Source: Chondrus crispus (lineage: Eukaryota; Rhodophyta; Florideophyceae; Gigartinales; Gigartinaceae). Taken from it: DNA of 64,000 nt. Both the position numbers and the translations under genes were made by a program. Each line of letters begins with the position of its first letter. The first letter of the stretch is position 1. Of the stretch, positions 20,934-31,015 are shown in pieces. The stretch spans positions 1-64,000 of the forward strand of contig NW_005179062.1 in NCBI RefSeq assembly GCF_000350225.1, in the 5' to 3' direction. The notes below the pieces were generated by a model that was given only the letters and a program-made list of their open reading frames with translations, did no database searches and was not told the DNA's origin.

Positions 20934-22858
20934 GCCGGAGATGGTCAGCGGAAGCTCTCAAGAGTGGAATGAGGCACTGAGCGGTGGGGAATGGCTGCAC
21001 ACGCTACGCGCGGGGCTGGCTTGGAGACCAAGAGGGAGGTGGCGGACTGGTCACGGACTATTCGAGTCATCTCAGACGCCACTCTGGACAACACGCACCA
21101 AGTGCACAGAAGCTACCGCGTGTCTTCCAGCACGCATACCGCGCGCCGACCGCTGCCACGTATCGTGGCATACAGTAAGGGCATACAGTCCATCAGCGCC
21201 CGCGTGTACAGTGTCCTGCAGAGTGCATGCCGGGCACCAACGCGCACCGCGTATGCACTCCGCATGCCCCTGCGGCGTATCATACTCAATACGCCGTCAG
21301 ACCGGCTCGCACGTCGGACACACGGAGTCGCCGCACGCGCACGGGTGGCGTATGAGGCGGAACAACAATTGCTGCCCTCTCGCGGATGGACAATGCGAAG
21401 GTATATGGAGCGCGAGGAGGGCCAGAAAAAGTCCTCGGGGAGCGCAGCGGGCGGAGCTTGCGAGGCCCAGGCGCTGCCACGCGGATGCACCGCAGCGCGG
21501 AGGGGCGCGCCGCGCCCTCTCCATCGGTGGCGAGGGCTAACAAAGAGAAGGATCGTCGTCGTGCGTCGTCGCGCGCCGCGCCCTCACCATCGGTGGCGAG
21601 AGAAACACGAGGTCTAGGAGGAAACTCCGCGCGCGTTGCCCTCGCCCCGATGGCGAGGGTCGCGCAAAGGACAAGAGAAGAGTCGGCGTCCTCACCACCG
21701 CAAGGCGAAGCGGCGGACTGAAGGAGACGAACGCCGTGCGCTTCCGCCCTCGCCCCCGTAGGCGAGGGGCGCGCGAAGGATAAGAGAAATGTCCGCGCCC
21801 TCGCCCGAATGGCGAGGGACGCGAAGAGAGAGACCCGTGTTGCGCGACCGCGCCCTATCCAACGAAGGCCAGGGCCGCGCATGAGGAAACACGGACGCAG
21901 CGCGTGGTTGCACTCGCTACCGAAGGCGAGGGGCGCACAGAACAGAACGTGCATCGCGCGCGTCCGTGCCCTCGCCCCCGTAGGCGAGGGGCGCGCGAAG
22001 GATAAGAGAAATGTCCGCGCCCTCGGCCCGGATGGTGAGGGACGCAAAGGAGGAGACGCGGGTTGCGCGTCCGCTCCCTCGCCACCGAAGGGGGGGCGCG
22101 CACGAGGAAAGACGGACGCCGCGCGTGCGTGCCCTCGCTCCCGAAGGCGAGGGGCGCACAGAACAGAACGTGCGTCGCACGCGTCCGTGGCCTCGCCTCC
22201 GAAGGCAAAGGATGGGCTAAGGATAAGAGAGACGACTACGCCAGTCCGCTCCCTACAGATGCACATCCCTGCACGCTGATGAAGGGCGTGCGACGAAGCA
22301 CAGGGAAGGTGCGAGGACCTGAAGCCCCCACCGTGTGCGATGGCGAGGAGGGAAGGGGCCTGGAAGATCATAATACCCTCCACCGCCGCCGCGCTACATT
22401 CGACAGCGCATGCCGTGGCCCCGTGATAAGGATCAAAAGGAAGGAGCTCGGGAGGCGGATTGACCATCCACGAATAGGCCCTGCACGCCGCCTCTCTCGC
22501 CACCGCGCAAGAGCAACACGGTCGAGGGCCCGCTGCTTGGGGTAGACGTGTGGGACGGGAAGGACGTGATCGCGAGGGCGACGCGAAAAGGGACGCGAAC
22601 AGGAGTCGTAAAAACAAAGGACCGGGAAGGCAGGGCGAGCAATACGCTGACCAAAGGGCGATGGGCCGTGAAAGTTGAAGTGCTGCGGAGAGCTACGACC
22701 GCAGCTCACTGAAAACGGAAAGCAGAAGGCACCCAGCACGGACGGACAGGGGATCACGAGGGCGGTAAGGATGGCTGTCGCTCGGCTGCGAGGAGGTGAC
22801 GCACAGGTTCTACAAGCCTCAGGAGTGAACGCGGACGTTCACTCTTGAGGGGGGGTGA
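20934..22858. repeat. GC-rich spacer of G3 with hairpin minisatellite
   Basis: No gene is supported between the antisense ORF start and the LTR. From about 21500 to 22215 the sequence is a higher-order repeat: a ~223-bp unit present twice (compare 21744-21960 with 21969-22190), each made of ~55-bp subunits with an inverted repeat of the form CCCTCGCC-n-GGCGAGGG. A 443-codon minus-strand open frame (21286-22617) is an effect of this repeat. The block may hold the antisense promoter, but nothing shows it. Confidence 0.7.
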
Positions 22859-23449
22859 TGTGGTATAACCCCAAACGGAAATTAGATTAGGATCGGATCA
22901 GGGACAGTAAGGCAACGAGCCTTACAGCCATGCGCGCACACACGTGTCCTCCACGTGTACGGGACGCGTACTACACGTAGACTGTCAGCCCCGCCGGCTG
23001 ACAGCGTTACAGTGTCGGTAGACTGGCACTACTGTAGAGTTATGATAGACTACAATGTACATTAAATATGAGCGGACCGCCGGCGGTGGAGGACGACAAG
23101 CACGGACTTGTCAAGGATCCTCCATCTTGGTCCGCCCGCTTACTTTGAGGTACTTCCTTTAGTTACCTTAGAGTAGCACCGCGCGCGGGTTGAGGACGGA
23201 CGCTACACGCCCACGAGCCGGCTCCGCCTCCGCCCGTCAGTACTGGATCGTCACCCAGTACCGCTCCGGGGCGTCGAGGCGTCGAACCGCTTGCGCGTGC
23301 ACACGTCCTCCCCGATCCCGGTCTACCACCGCTACCTCGAGCCCGTGCTCGGTACCGTAGGTGGGCCGTGCTTCTATCTTCCCGCCGATCGGGGTCTTTC
23401 CGAACTGTCAGTACTCACCCCCCTCGTCGTTGGGGGTGATTATACTACA
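22859..23449 (+). repeat. 3' LTR of gypsy element G3
   Basis: 591 bp from TGTGGTATAACC to GATTATACTACA, matching the ends of G1 and G2 LTRs. The TATA-like block ATTAAATATGAGCGGACC is at about 23062. Inverted repeats such as CTGTCAGCC/GGCTGACAG (22981-23005) are retained. Confidence 0.9.
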
Positions 23450-23765
23450 CGTTATGCCACACGTTGGCCATGCAGTATACCCAGACATATCCGGAGACCG
23501 TGTCTATGAGAGTTATGAAATAGTTGATAATGTGGGTGGAGGTTGGTTTCATCGGTCCAAACACGTCCGATGACAGACTGTCGCCGATTGCGGCGCTGTG
23601 TTGGGTTCGTCGGTGCGGTCTGGTGGTGTTTTTGCCGGCTATGCAACCACTGCACGAGATGTGTGCGCTTCTGTCCGTTATCCCTTTCGGAAGGGGGGCA
23701 GTAATCCGTGTTTGGACATTATGGATATTTTCTTTGGGTGCGCATGTACTAGTTTCAAGTGCCAT
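23450..23765 (-). pseudogene. pol: C3 integrase N-terminus, truncated by G3
   Basis: Contains the GAG-pre-integrase zinc residues (CSGCIAGKNTTRPH) and the start of the integrase core (GDSLSSDVFGPM, NYFITLIDTVSGYVWVY), which hold the first catalytic Asp. Coding ends at the G3 LTR boundary. Between 23766 and 24002 the frame linking it to the protease is broken by at least one stop or frameshift. Confidence 0.85.
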
Positions 23766-24002
23766 TCGTGGAGGAGGTGTTTGGTTGCCCTTTTCTTTGT
23801 GCGTTTTTCTTTGGGCTTTGTTGCTGTGCGCAGCATGGGGGCTTGTTTCCTTGCCTGTGTCCGGTATTGTAGCGTGTGTCTTTGTGTGCTCTTGTTGATT
23901 TTTGGTGGAGTGGCGCGTTTTGTTATTGTGTGTGTTTTATTTTGGATATCATGTTGCGTGGGCGTGTGTGTGTGCGGGCTCCTTTGGCCGTTGGTGCCTG
24001 GC

Positions 24003-25280
24003 TTAGTGGATAAGATATTGTCCTTGGCGGTATGTGGCGGTGAGTTTGGCTTGCGGTGGAGTCATGGGTGTATGTAGTATTGCCTTGTGCTTGCTGAAGG
24101 TGACGTCGCCGTATTTGGTGAGATCGTGTACTGACAGGAGGTTTTCGGTTCTCTGCGGTGTGTGGACTGCGGGTAATCGGAGTTTGCCATTCTTCGCCTG
24201 GATCATGATTTCGCCGGTGTGTGTTATGCGTGCGCGTTGTCCAGTGGCGGTTTGTGTTAGTGTCCCGGTGCTTCTTCGCATCCTCGCATGTGGTGTAGCG
24301 ATGTGCGTCGGGTGAGCACCGGAGTCTAATATATATGTGTGCTTACCGTCGGTGGTCTCTTGCTGCTCTGCGATGACTTCTTCAAGGAACTGGAGGCGTG
24401 CGCTGAGGTCGTGCATGGTGGCATCTGGTTGTTCGTTGATGTCCACCGCTGTGGCTTGGTTCGCGCGAGTCGCCTGTGGTCGGCCGGAGCATCTGCTCGC
24501 GAAGCAGTTGTTGGTGTTGTGCGTTACACTGCCATGGAGGTGGCACCAGTGGCCTTTGTGCCCTGTGGGTTTGTCGTAGTGGCGTTGCTTTGTCTCTGCT
24601 TTGCGTGATGTGGGTTGTCTACGTCTGGTGATATATTTTCCCATTTTGGTGGGGTGTCTGTATGCCTGTTGGTCATGTGTTGGTGGTGTGTTGCTTTGGA
24701 TGAGCTGAACTTGGTGAATGTGGTTGGTGAGCTCACGTATGGTAGTGGGTGGGTTGCATGCAAGCATTATTGCAAGTGCATGCATCTTGGGATGGTGGGC
24801 AAGTCCCTGCACCATGTATCGTGCTGTTGTTCGTTCAGTTTCGATGTTGGGGTACCCGGGGACTTGCATCCTATGCCTTAGTTCACGATGTTTCTGCACA
24901 TAGTCTTTGAATTCTTGGTCTGCTGTGAACGTGAGTTTGCGTGCTTCTGTGTCCAGCAGCTCATGATTTTCGATGGAGCAGGTGTCCACCGCTTGTTTCA
25001 AAAGTGTGCATATGTTGTGTGGTTCGTGGCGTAGGATGTAGGGTGGTAAGAATTGTACTACTTCGGCACTTAGACTCTGCGTTATGGCTTTCCGTATGAG
25101 ATCTGCTTTCTTGCTTTGTTCGGCTTGTTGGACTGGGTCAGAGGTGGGTAACATCGTTGTCACCAAGGTGGTGTGGGCGTTGATCGTTCGCGCATGTATC
25201 TCAAGCGCATCGTACCAGAATGAATAATTCGTAAGGGTTAGCTGTGGCAGAGTGCCATGGGTGTTGGGGTTGTCAGTCAT
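24003..25280 (-). CDS. gag: C3 gag and protease
   Basis: From ATG at 25280 (MTDNPNTHGTLPQL), chosen because the upstream open frame runs into the primer site and LTR. The gag region has YSFWYDALEIHART and FLPPYILRHEPHNICTLLKQ, then a zinc-finger-like region with C and H spaced as CHLHGSVTHNTNNC, then a retropepsin site (YILDSGAHPTHI, Asp-Ser-Gly). Family role: capsid and polyprotein processing. The frame stops at 24003 before the pre-integrase motif, so the rest of pol is out of frame or broken. Confidence 0.83.
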   Translation of the reverse strand: MTDNPNTHGTLPQLTLTNYSFWYDALEIHARTINAHTTLVTTMLPTSDPVQQAEQSKKADLIRKAITQSLSAEVVQFLPPYILRHEPHNICTLLKQAVDTCSIENHELLDTEARKLTFTADQEFKDYVQKHRELRHRMQVPGYPNIETERTTARYMVQGLAHHPKMHALAIMLACNPPTTIRELTNHIHQVQLIQSNTPPTHDQQAYRHPTKMGKYITRRRQPTSRKAETKQRHYDKPTGHKGHWCHLHGSVTHNTNNCFASRCSGRPQATRANQATAVDINEQPDATMHDLSARLQFLEEVIAEQQETTDGKHTYILDSGAHPTHIATPHARMRRSTGTLTQTATGQRARITHTGEIMIQAKNGKLRLPAVHTPQRTENLLSVHDLTKYGDVTFSKHKAILHTPMTPPQAKLTATYRQGQYLIH

Positions 25281-25448
25281 GGTGTGTTGGATGTTGGTTC
25301 TGTGTGCGGTGTGACGAGGCGGAGGAGACCGCTTGTGTTGTACGCGTTTTCTTGCAGTGCGGCTCGTCGTCTTGCGCTTTTGCGTGCCTGTTAGCGTCTG
25401 CCGTGGTGGGGGTTTGTTCGGAGTTGACAGATCGTGTTCAGCGGTTGC

Positions 25449-25463
25449 GTATGGCCCATAACC
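25449..25463 (-). other. C3 primer binding site, half-tRNA type
   Basis: Minus strand GGTTATGGGCCATAC directly follows the LTR end. Its first 11 bases equal the copia primer site that pairs with the initiator tRNA-Met anticodon arm. Confidence 0.75.
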
Positions 25464-25800
25464 TGTGATTCCAGGAACACCGATGACCCCCGATCCTTTG
25501 GAGAGCGGGCGGCCGGCGGTAGTTTTACTGCAAATGTGAGTAGCGTGCCCTAATGGCTGTGTCTTATCGTGTGTGCTTTGCTTACTTGACTCTGGATGGA
25601 ACCACAACCATCATATCGGAGCATTTTGTGGCCGGTGGGCCGTGACCTGTGGACAAACCTTCATTAGTTCGCGCTGTCAGTAGTGCGTATCTATAGCTTA
25701 TGGCACGGGGTGCACTATTGGGGGTACGTACTGTATTGGCCTCGTGCTTCCCTTTTCCCAGGGTAACTCTATTTACCAACCCTTTACGCACACCTCAACA
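25464..25800 (-). repeat. 5' LTR of copia element C3
   Basis: 337 bp, minus strand TGTTGAGGTGTGCG to GGAATCACA. The ends follow the TG-CA rule, and the inner edge is fixed by the primer site. Only one LTR of this family is in the window, so the outer edge rests on the TGTTGA start alone. Confidence 0.7.
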
Positions 25801-25877
25801 ACCCCTCCGGAATTCCCCGCTTGCGATCTCCCGACAATTTCAATGCGCAGGGGGGGCTCTATTCGACACGGTCCACT

Positions 25878-27879
25878 AGGCCTTCCACGTAGTTATGGGG
25901 TATAAGCCGTAAGAATCAATCATCATCAATAAAATACATCCACAATTGGATACGTTTCCAACAGTACATATTTACAGTGCCATAATTCAGTACGCAGCTA
26001 TTCTACAGCAAGGGGCAGCACGACCACAATTACGTGGTAGCTTCATGAGCTTATTGTGATTGAGCAGCCTCAGGCCACCCCATTCCCTGACCGAGGCTTT
26101 TGTCAAATGCCCAAGTCTTTCGACAATAACACAACCCCTTCGCCCGTATCGGAGCCGCCACACACCCCCGGCCCCCCAATCTACTCCACAATCCCCAAAC
26201 TCGCCCCTCCCACATGCTCCTCCATCTGTCATCTGCCCCTCCGACCTGCTCCTCCACCCCACACTCGCTCCCCCGATCCGCTCCTCCACCCCCTCTCGCT
26301 CCCATGATCTGCTTCCTCATCCCCCCTGCAACGCCGACCCGCTCCTCTGTCCCCCTCCTGCCCCTCTGATCTGTTCCGGCCTCTGCTCTCTTGACTCCGG
26401 CACACCGACATGCAGAATTATTTCTCAGCTGACGCCGCCAACGCTCTGAAAATTCTTGCTGACGCTGCAGTGGAGCGTCAGAACGAGCTTGAGAAATTCT
26501 CAGTTCAGCCTGACGTCTCCGATTCAGATGAAGAAAGCGACTCTGACAGCCCGATCTTTGATCAGTTCTACGAGCGCGGCGGAGGGCGAGCAATTGTGAG
26601 CATGATCAATTTTGATCCAGAGGAGTTCACAATCAATTGGGCAAACTACAGAGATTTTATCACAACCCACTACAATTGTGGTCGAGGGCGCAAGTCACCG
26701 CATTCTGCAAAGGACGTCTTTTTTATGACGCTCACTACCCTAACACACGGCGAGCAGTGGGATTTGTTGGCAAATCTCTTTTCCTTGAAGGGTCCCACCT
26801 TCGAAAGACTCATAATGCGCTTTGTGAACACGATTTCTACGCACCTGTATGATACACTTGTCGCTCAAAAAAGGGGAGCTGTACTCCATGACTGAAATGC
26901 TGAAAGAAAAGTCTACTTTCAAGCACTTTTCGTTCGCTCGCTAAAATGTAGATGTCACTTTTCAGATGTGCAACCGGCCTAGTGGCAACATGCAGGAGGG
27001 AAAAAAGTTTCTCCGGAAAACATAAGCTCTACGGCTACAAGGTGGAGGTTTCAGTTCTCCCAAATGGTTTAGCTATCGGCTGTTCAGAGCATGTGCCCGG
27101 GTCAGTGTCAGACCTGGAAATGTTTAAAGAAAACAGGGCTTTTCATGACGTGAATGTGAGGAAGGCGAGAAGTGACAGACATGTAACAGATCTTGGATTG
27201 TTGGCAGGTGAGTATCCAAGGCAATGGGCGATTTTGGCAGACAAGGGGTACCAGGGCAGAGCAGAGGTTGTTTGCTTAGTCAGCCCAAAAAAGAAACCGC
27301 AGAATGCCTGTTTGTCGGTCGATGACGAGCGGTTTAACAGGAAAATCTCGTCAGGCAGGATAATTGTAGAGAACTGGTTCGGTAGGGCGTGTGGTCTATG
27401 GGCGGTTGTCTCCAGCAAATGGAAGTGGTCTGAGAGCAGCTATGATTCTATTTTTCAGCTATGTGCTGAGCTGACTAATTTGCACATTACTTGGCATCCA
27501 CTTCGGCAGGAAGACCTGGATCGATATCAGCGTGTGAAAAATCGCCAGCTGCACATCGGTGTGGAACAAGTAGAGCGCCGACGGCAGTCCCAGGAGCGCT
27601 ATCGTCGGAAGCGTGCGAGGCGCATGTCCCTGCAGTTGCACAGAGCTGGAATGCCAGATCGCGACCCCGATGCTGATATATGAGGCAATGACTACAGTGC
27701 GATTGAATAGTTCTGTAATGAATCACTTCCAACCCGAAAAATAAATGGCTACAAATTGTGCTAATTAATTGCCAAATTCTCAGTCGCGCATTGTAAGCGT
27801 TAGTCCCATCCGATGCCAATCAAACAATATACACCTCACCCGTCATTGCGTAGTTTCCCAGTCTTTGCGAGAAAGACCT
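25878..27879 (+). mobile_element. PIF/Harbinger element H1
   Basis: Starts AGGCCTTCCACG and ends CGAGAAAGACCT, imperfect terminal inverted repeats (9 of 12 pairs), with a three-base target duplication ACT on both sides (25875-25877, 27880-27882). Three-base duplication and the transposase fit Harbinger. The copy H2 at 39551-40378 has the same ends with ATT duplication, confirming the borders. The right end lies 77 bp from the P450 start codon. Confidence 0.93.
26410..27683 (+). pseudogene. Harbinger DDE transposase of H1, broken
   Basis: Opens MQNYFSADAANALKIL. The frame ends at 26895, a stop interrupts AR-NVDVTFQ near 26942, and coding resumes in the frame open from 26952. Catalytic positions are visible: Asp in VDVTFQ, Asp in LADKGYQG (about 27238), Glu in VENWFGR (about 27370). 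The DDE_Tnp_4 type hallmark FSGKHKLYGYKVEVSVLPNG is present. Its basic tail (RRQSQERYRRKRARRM) may contact DNA. It cannot make an intact enzyme as read. It matches H3 (58396-59700) throughout. Confidence 0.9.
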
Positions 27880-27956
27880 ACTGTATCTATTTTGTACTGT
27901 ACGGTGGGTGCACGCTCGCATCCGGTAATGTTGCTGGCAACAGCATCTCAGAGACC

Positions 27957-29459
27957 ATGCTCCTATGGCTGAGCTGCGCAGTGCTTGTTGTGCTCCTCTG
28001 CCTTCATCGGGCTTCGTGCTTCCGATCTTGCTTCACTCTTTTACCTGGACCCAACTTCCGCCAATACCTTCCCAATGGCACTGTCTTTCCGCTGTACCGG
28101 GATCCAAGTAAAATGTTGCGGGTCATCGTCGCTTTGTCGAAAACATACGGCAATGTTTTCCAACTCTGGTTGGGCCCATTGGACACCGTCATAACCTCTG
28201 TACCGACTGACGTCGCCCAAATTCTATCTGCTACTCATCTTTTTGAGAGGCCAAGGGCTATGCAGCGCATGTTTGAGGCTGTTGTCCCCGGCAGTCTCGT
28301 CTGCACACCTCGGCACCTCCACGCGGTGGCACGTAGGCATCTCAGAAATAATTTCAACTTCACTTTGTTGGAGGGATTTCACCTGCACATGACCGATGCG
28401 GCTGTGGAATTATGTCAAGTTCTCAGCGATATTGAGGAGAGAACACCGCCGGGCATTTTGTCTGCGCCTTTCAATATCTCCGAGCAGCTCTCTATTGCTG
28501 CATTCAGAGTCATTCTAAACGTCGCCTTTGGTTGCAATCTTGATAGAGAGCAGCGCTTACATTTTGCGAAGTGCACCGATCGCCTTGTAGATGAGATGAT
28601 GCTTGACTTTGTTGGCCACCCGCTGCGGCAATGGCTTTCGAATTTTGGGTCTAGAAGTCGTTTGTTCAATGCAAGTCAAAAAGTGAACGAGTTTTGTCAA
28701 ACCTTCATTCTTGAAAGACTTGGAGAGACTGAAGAACAGAGCCGTCGTCGCCCGCAGGACCTGTTAGACGCAATAATAGATCTAGAAAGAGCAGACGTCG
28801 ATAAGGTGACCTCTCAAGTCGTAGTTTTCGCGGTAGCAGGAGCCCATACTACCTCAGAAACACTCGCATGGAGCATCTATGAAACATGCTGCAATCCTAG
28901 TGTTGCTCACTACATCCACGACGAATTGCAGCGTCTATTGCCACAGAAATCAATCCATGAAAATTTGAGTCACGATGAAGTCAGCAAACTGAAGTACTTA
29001 AGAAATGTCTGGAAGGAAACTTTACGAAAACATCCGCCTGGCCCCATGTTTGCAAGAAGAGCGGTTAAAGATGTCCATTTGTCCGGGAGTGGTACGTTTG
29101 TACCGAAGGGAAAAACAGTTGTGGCTCTGTCACAAGGATCTCATATGGATCGTAATGTGTGGAACAAACCGCAGTTGTTTTCACCAGAACGGTGGGGAGA
29201 GCCGAACCGGGAGGGAGAGAAAAACTCATCTGGGGCCTACGTTCCGTTTAGTGTTGGAGGCAGAGCATGCCCCGGCCGCTTTCTGGCTGATCACGAAGGT
29301 GTTTTAATTCTTGCAGAGATGCATCGGCGATTTGAGTTCAGACTGGCGTGTGACGCAGATTCAGTCGCATCATGCAGTGGCTGGGCAGAATTTTCGCGTG
29401 CTGCTGCGAAGGGCCAGCGGTATGAAGCCGGTCTTCCGATTTCTTTAGTGCGAAGGTAG
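27957..29459 (+). CDS. Cytochrome P450 monooxygenase
   Basis: 500 codons, single exon, complete. ATG at 27957 is chosen because it opens a hydrophobic membrane anchor (MLLWLSCAVLVVLLCLHR) followed by the proline hinge LLPGPNF; an earlier ATG at 27813 lies inside transposon H1. Family landmarks: I-helix AGAHTTSE (usual AGxDTT with His for Asp), K-helix ETLR (ExxR), PERW, and heme loop FSVGGRACPG with the thiolate Cys at about residue 438. It should act on the cytosolic face of the endoplasmic reticulum as an NADPH-reductase-dependent oxygenase; the substrate cannot be read. His in place of the I-helix acid is unusual. H1 ends 77 bp upstream, so part of its control region may be transposon-derived. 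Confidence 0.95.
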   Translation: MLLWLSCAVLVVLLCLHRASCFRSCFTLLPGPNFRQYLPNGTVFPLYRDPSKMLRVIVALSKTYGNVFQLWLGPLDTVITSVPTDVAQILSATHLFERPRAMQRMFEAVVPGSLVCTPRHLHAVARRHLRNNFNFTLLEGFHLHMTDAAVELCQVLSDIEERTPPGILSAPFNISEQLSIAAFRVILNVAFGCNLDREQRLHFAKCTDRLVDEMMLDFVGHPLRQWLSNFGSRSRLFNASQKVNEFCQTFILERLGETEEQSRRRPQDLLDAIIDLERADVDKVTSQVVVFAVAGAHTTSETLAWSIYETCCNPSVAHYIHDELQRLLPQKSIHENLSHDEVSKLKYLRNVWKETLRKHPPGPMFARRAVKDVHLSGSGTFVPKGKTVVALSQGSHMDRNVWNKPQLFSPERWGEPNREGEKNSSGAYVPFSVGGRACPGRFLADHEGVLILAEMHRRFEFRLACDADSVASCSGWAEFSRAAAKGQRYEAGLPISLVRR

Positions 29460-29783
29460 TCATGTGGTCTTGGAGAAGAATTGGCCGTATCTATGCATGG
29501 TCTGCGGTGATGTCATGTTTGCGGTCCAGTTCCGAATGTTGAGGTCAGCACTCTCGCACAGTTTTGTGCACATTTAAACCGTGAATGCCACAGTCTGAAG
29601 TCGGGAAAATATAGACAAGCTTAATTCCTAAAAACTTTGAGATAGCCCAAACGGCTTGCACATATGCACTGCAGCAGCGCAAGTCGCACTGATGTGGTAG
29701 TCATGCGAAGAAGCAGGGTAGTAGGAAGAGACGTCTTCGTTGGTTGTGAAACGTTCTCCAGTGAAATTTGACTATATTCATTA
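29460..29783. other. Intergenic, nothing recognised
   Basis: The sequence between the P450 stop and transposon R1 shows no sustained coding frame, repeat or RNA gene that I can support. Confidence 0.5.
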
Positions 29784-30468
29784 ACGTTGTCCGTAAAATA
29801 ACGCGTTGTTTTTTTCCATTTGCCCACAAACTCGCAGAACGTAAAGTAAACCCGAGCTTGAAAAAGCCCACCACGAGTTTTGCGGACTGACCTCCAGCAA
29901 GGTACCTGCCCGCAACAAACGGAAGTCTGGTATATCGTTGTGCCGCCCGACGGATCACGTGCACCTGGGCGAATACTCGCTGAAGCGAATATTGTAGCTC
30001 GCCACAAGGATAGAAACGTTCTCAGTCGAAAGGGCGATGTGTTTCGTCTTCTTGACAGGCTGAGGGGGCCGTTTAGAGAGGACTGCTTTTAGAAGCTTCT
30101 ACTTATCTATCTTTCGCGGTTGCTTAGGCGGCATCTCTGGCAGATCCTGTCGCGCTTTGATCCATTGATCGACTTTGCGCAGATCAAGGGATAGGGGCGT
30201 CCATGACGCATATCGCTACGATCGGTGCAGTCTGGGACTCGTTTGTGCTGATGAAAAGAACGGAAGACCCACTTCGTTTTTCTTCACGACGGGTCGGATG
30301 CGGCACTGCTGTGATCAGGCAGATGTGAAACTCGTGGAAAACTCACATGCCCTGAGTTTTCGGTATGCTGTGAGTTTTGCCAAACGCGTTGTTTGAAACT
30401 TTTGCGTTCAGAAAATCCGAGCAAACTTGCCGCCAAAACACGCGTTTTCGTGACTTTACGTACAACGT
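29784..30468. mobile_element. Small TIR element R1 (nonautonomous DNA transposon)
   Basis: 685 bp bounded by inverted ends ACGTTGTCCGTAAAATAACG and, on the other strand, ACGTTGTACGTAAAGTCACG (17 of 20 match), with TA on each side (29782-29783, 30469-30470). The left 210 bp plus a 71-bp internal piece recur at 37649-37860 and 42955-43025. A TA duplication suggests the Tc1/mariner group. No transposase is present. Confidence 0.72.
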
Positions 30469-31015
30469 TATTGAATAAACACAACTTGTTTCGAGAAAGA
30501 GCAAGAATATCTGACTGTAAAACACATGATAGAATGCCTGCCTCCGCATGGGGCACTACGTCTTGTGCGATAAGACACACGGGGCGAAGAGAGAGTGCTG
30601 TCAACCGACTTTCAGCAGCTGCCCCTCTCGTGCCATTTAAATCTAAAAGAGGGATACGATGAGGAGTGGGTCCTTCGGGCTGTGCAAGTCTCAGCTGTTT
30701 CGGTTTGTGGCTGGAAACTGTTGATCCAAGTGATTGGCTAAATCAGCCCCTGCCAGGTCGCACATCACTAGAACGACGCAAAGTTGCTACAAACACGCGA
30801 CCCGTAATTCATTAACTCTAGGCATTGTCGTCAGCAACGGTTGAAAGCCGTATGGCGCTTTCGCCACTGTTTACGCTATGCGACATCTAGAGCATTGGCC
30901 TTGATAAAATTTGACTAGCCTTGCTCTTGACAGTGCCCACAACATGTAGACTAAGGTAGAGTGTTCGAGAGTTCGTGCTACCCTCATGTCTCCTCCTGCC
31001 AATAGCTTCTAGCAA
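30469..31015. other. Intergenic upstream of the transporter, nothing recognised
   Basis: About 550 bp without a coding frame worth calling. It should include the promoter of the gene starting at 31016, but no clear TATA or motif stands out. Confidence 0.4.

Larger units (their letters stand above)
19481..23449 (+). mobile_element. Ty3/gypsy element G3, 3' part with antisense ORF and 3' LTR
   Basis: Same architecture as the 3' part of G2: an antisense ORF, then a hairpin/polypurine block TGAACGCGGACGTTCA (22826-22841) plus ttgaggggggg, then an LTR. Unlike G2, 1.9 kb of GC-rich repeat lies between the antisense ORF start and the LTR. Its right edge cuts the integrase of C3; cgtta (23450-23454) would be the target duplication. 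Confidence 0.85.
23450..25800 (-). mobile_element. Ty1/copia element C3, 5' part
   Basis: Minus-strand element: LTR 25464-25800, primer site, gag and protease to 24003, then integrase start cut by G3 at 23449. The LTR starts TGTTGAGG and ends GAATCACA, and GGTTATGGGCC follows it, close to the Drosophila copia arrangement. The 3' part lies outside the window beyond G3. Confidence 0.87.

Noticed and set aside
21286..22617. 443-codon minus-strand open frame
   Set aside because: It runs through the hairpin minisatellite, its translation is a periodic Arg/Ala/Pro/Ser repeat, and it is open only because the repeat unit lacks stops in that frame.
27813..27956. Upstream in-frame ATG as the P450 start
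   Set aside because: It lies inside transposon H1 and would add 48 residues before the membrane anchor; the ATG at 27957 begins a normal anchor. Kept only as a possibility in the findings.
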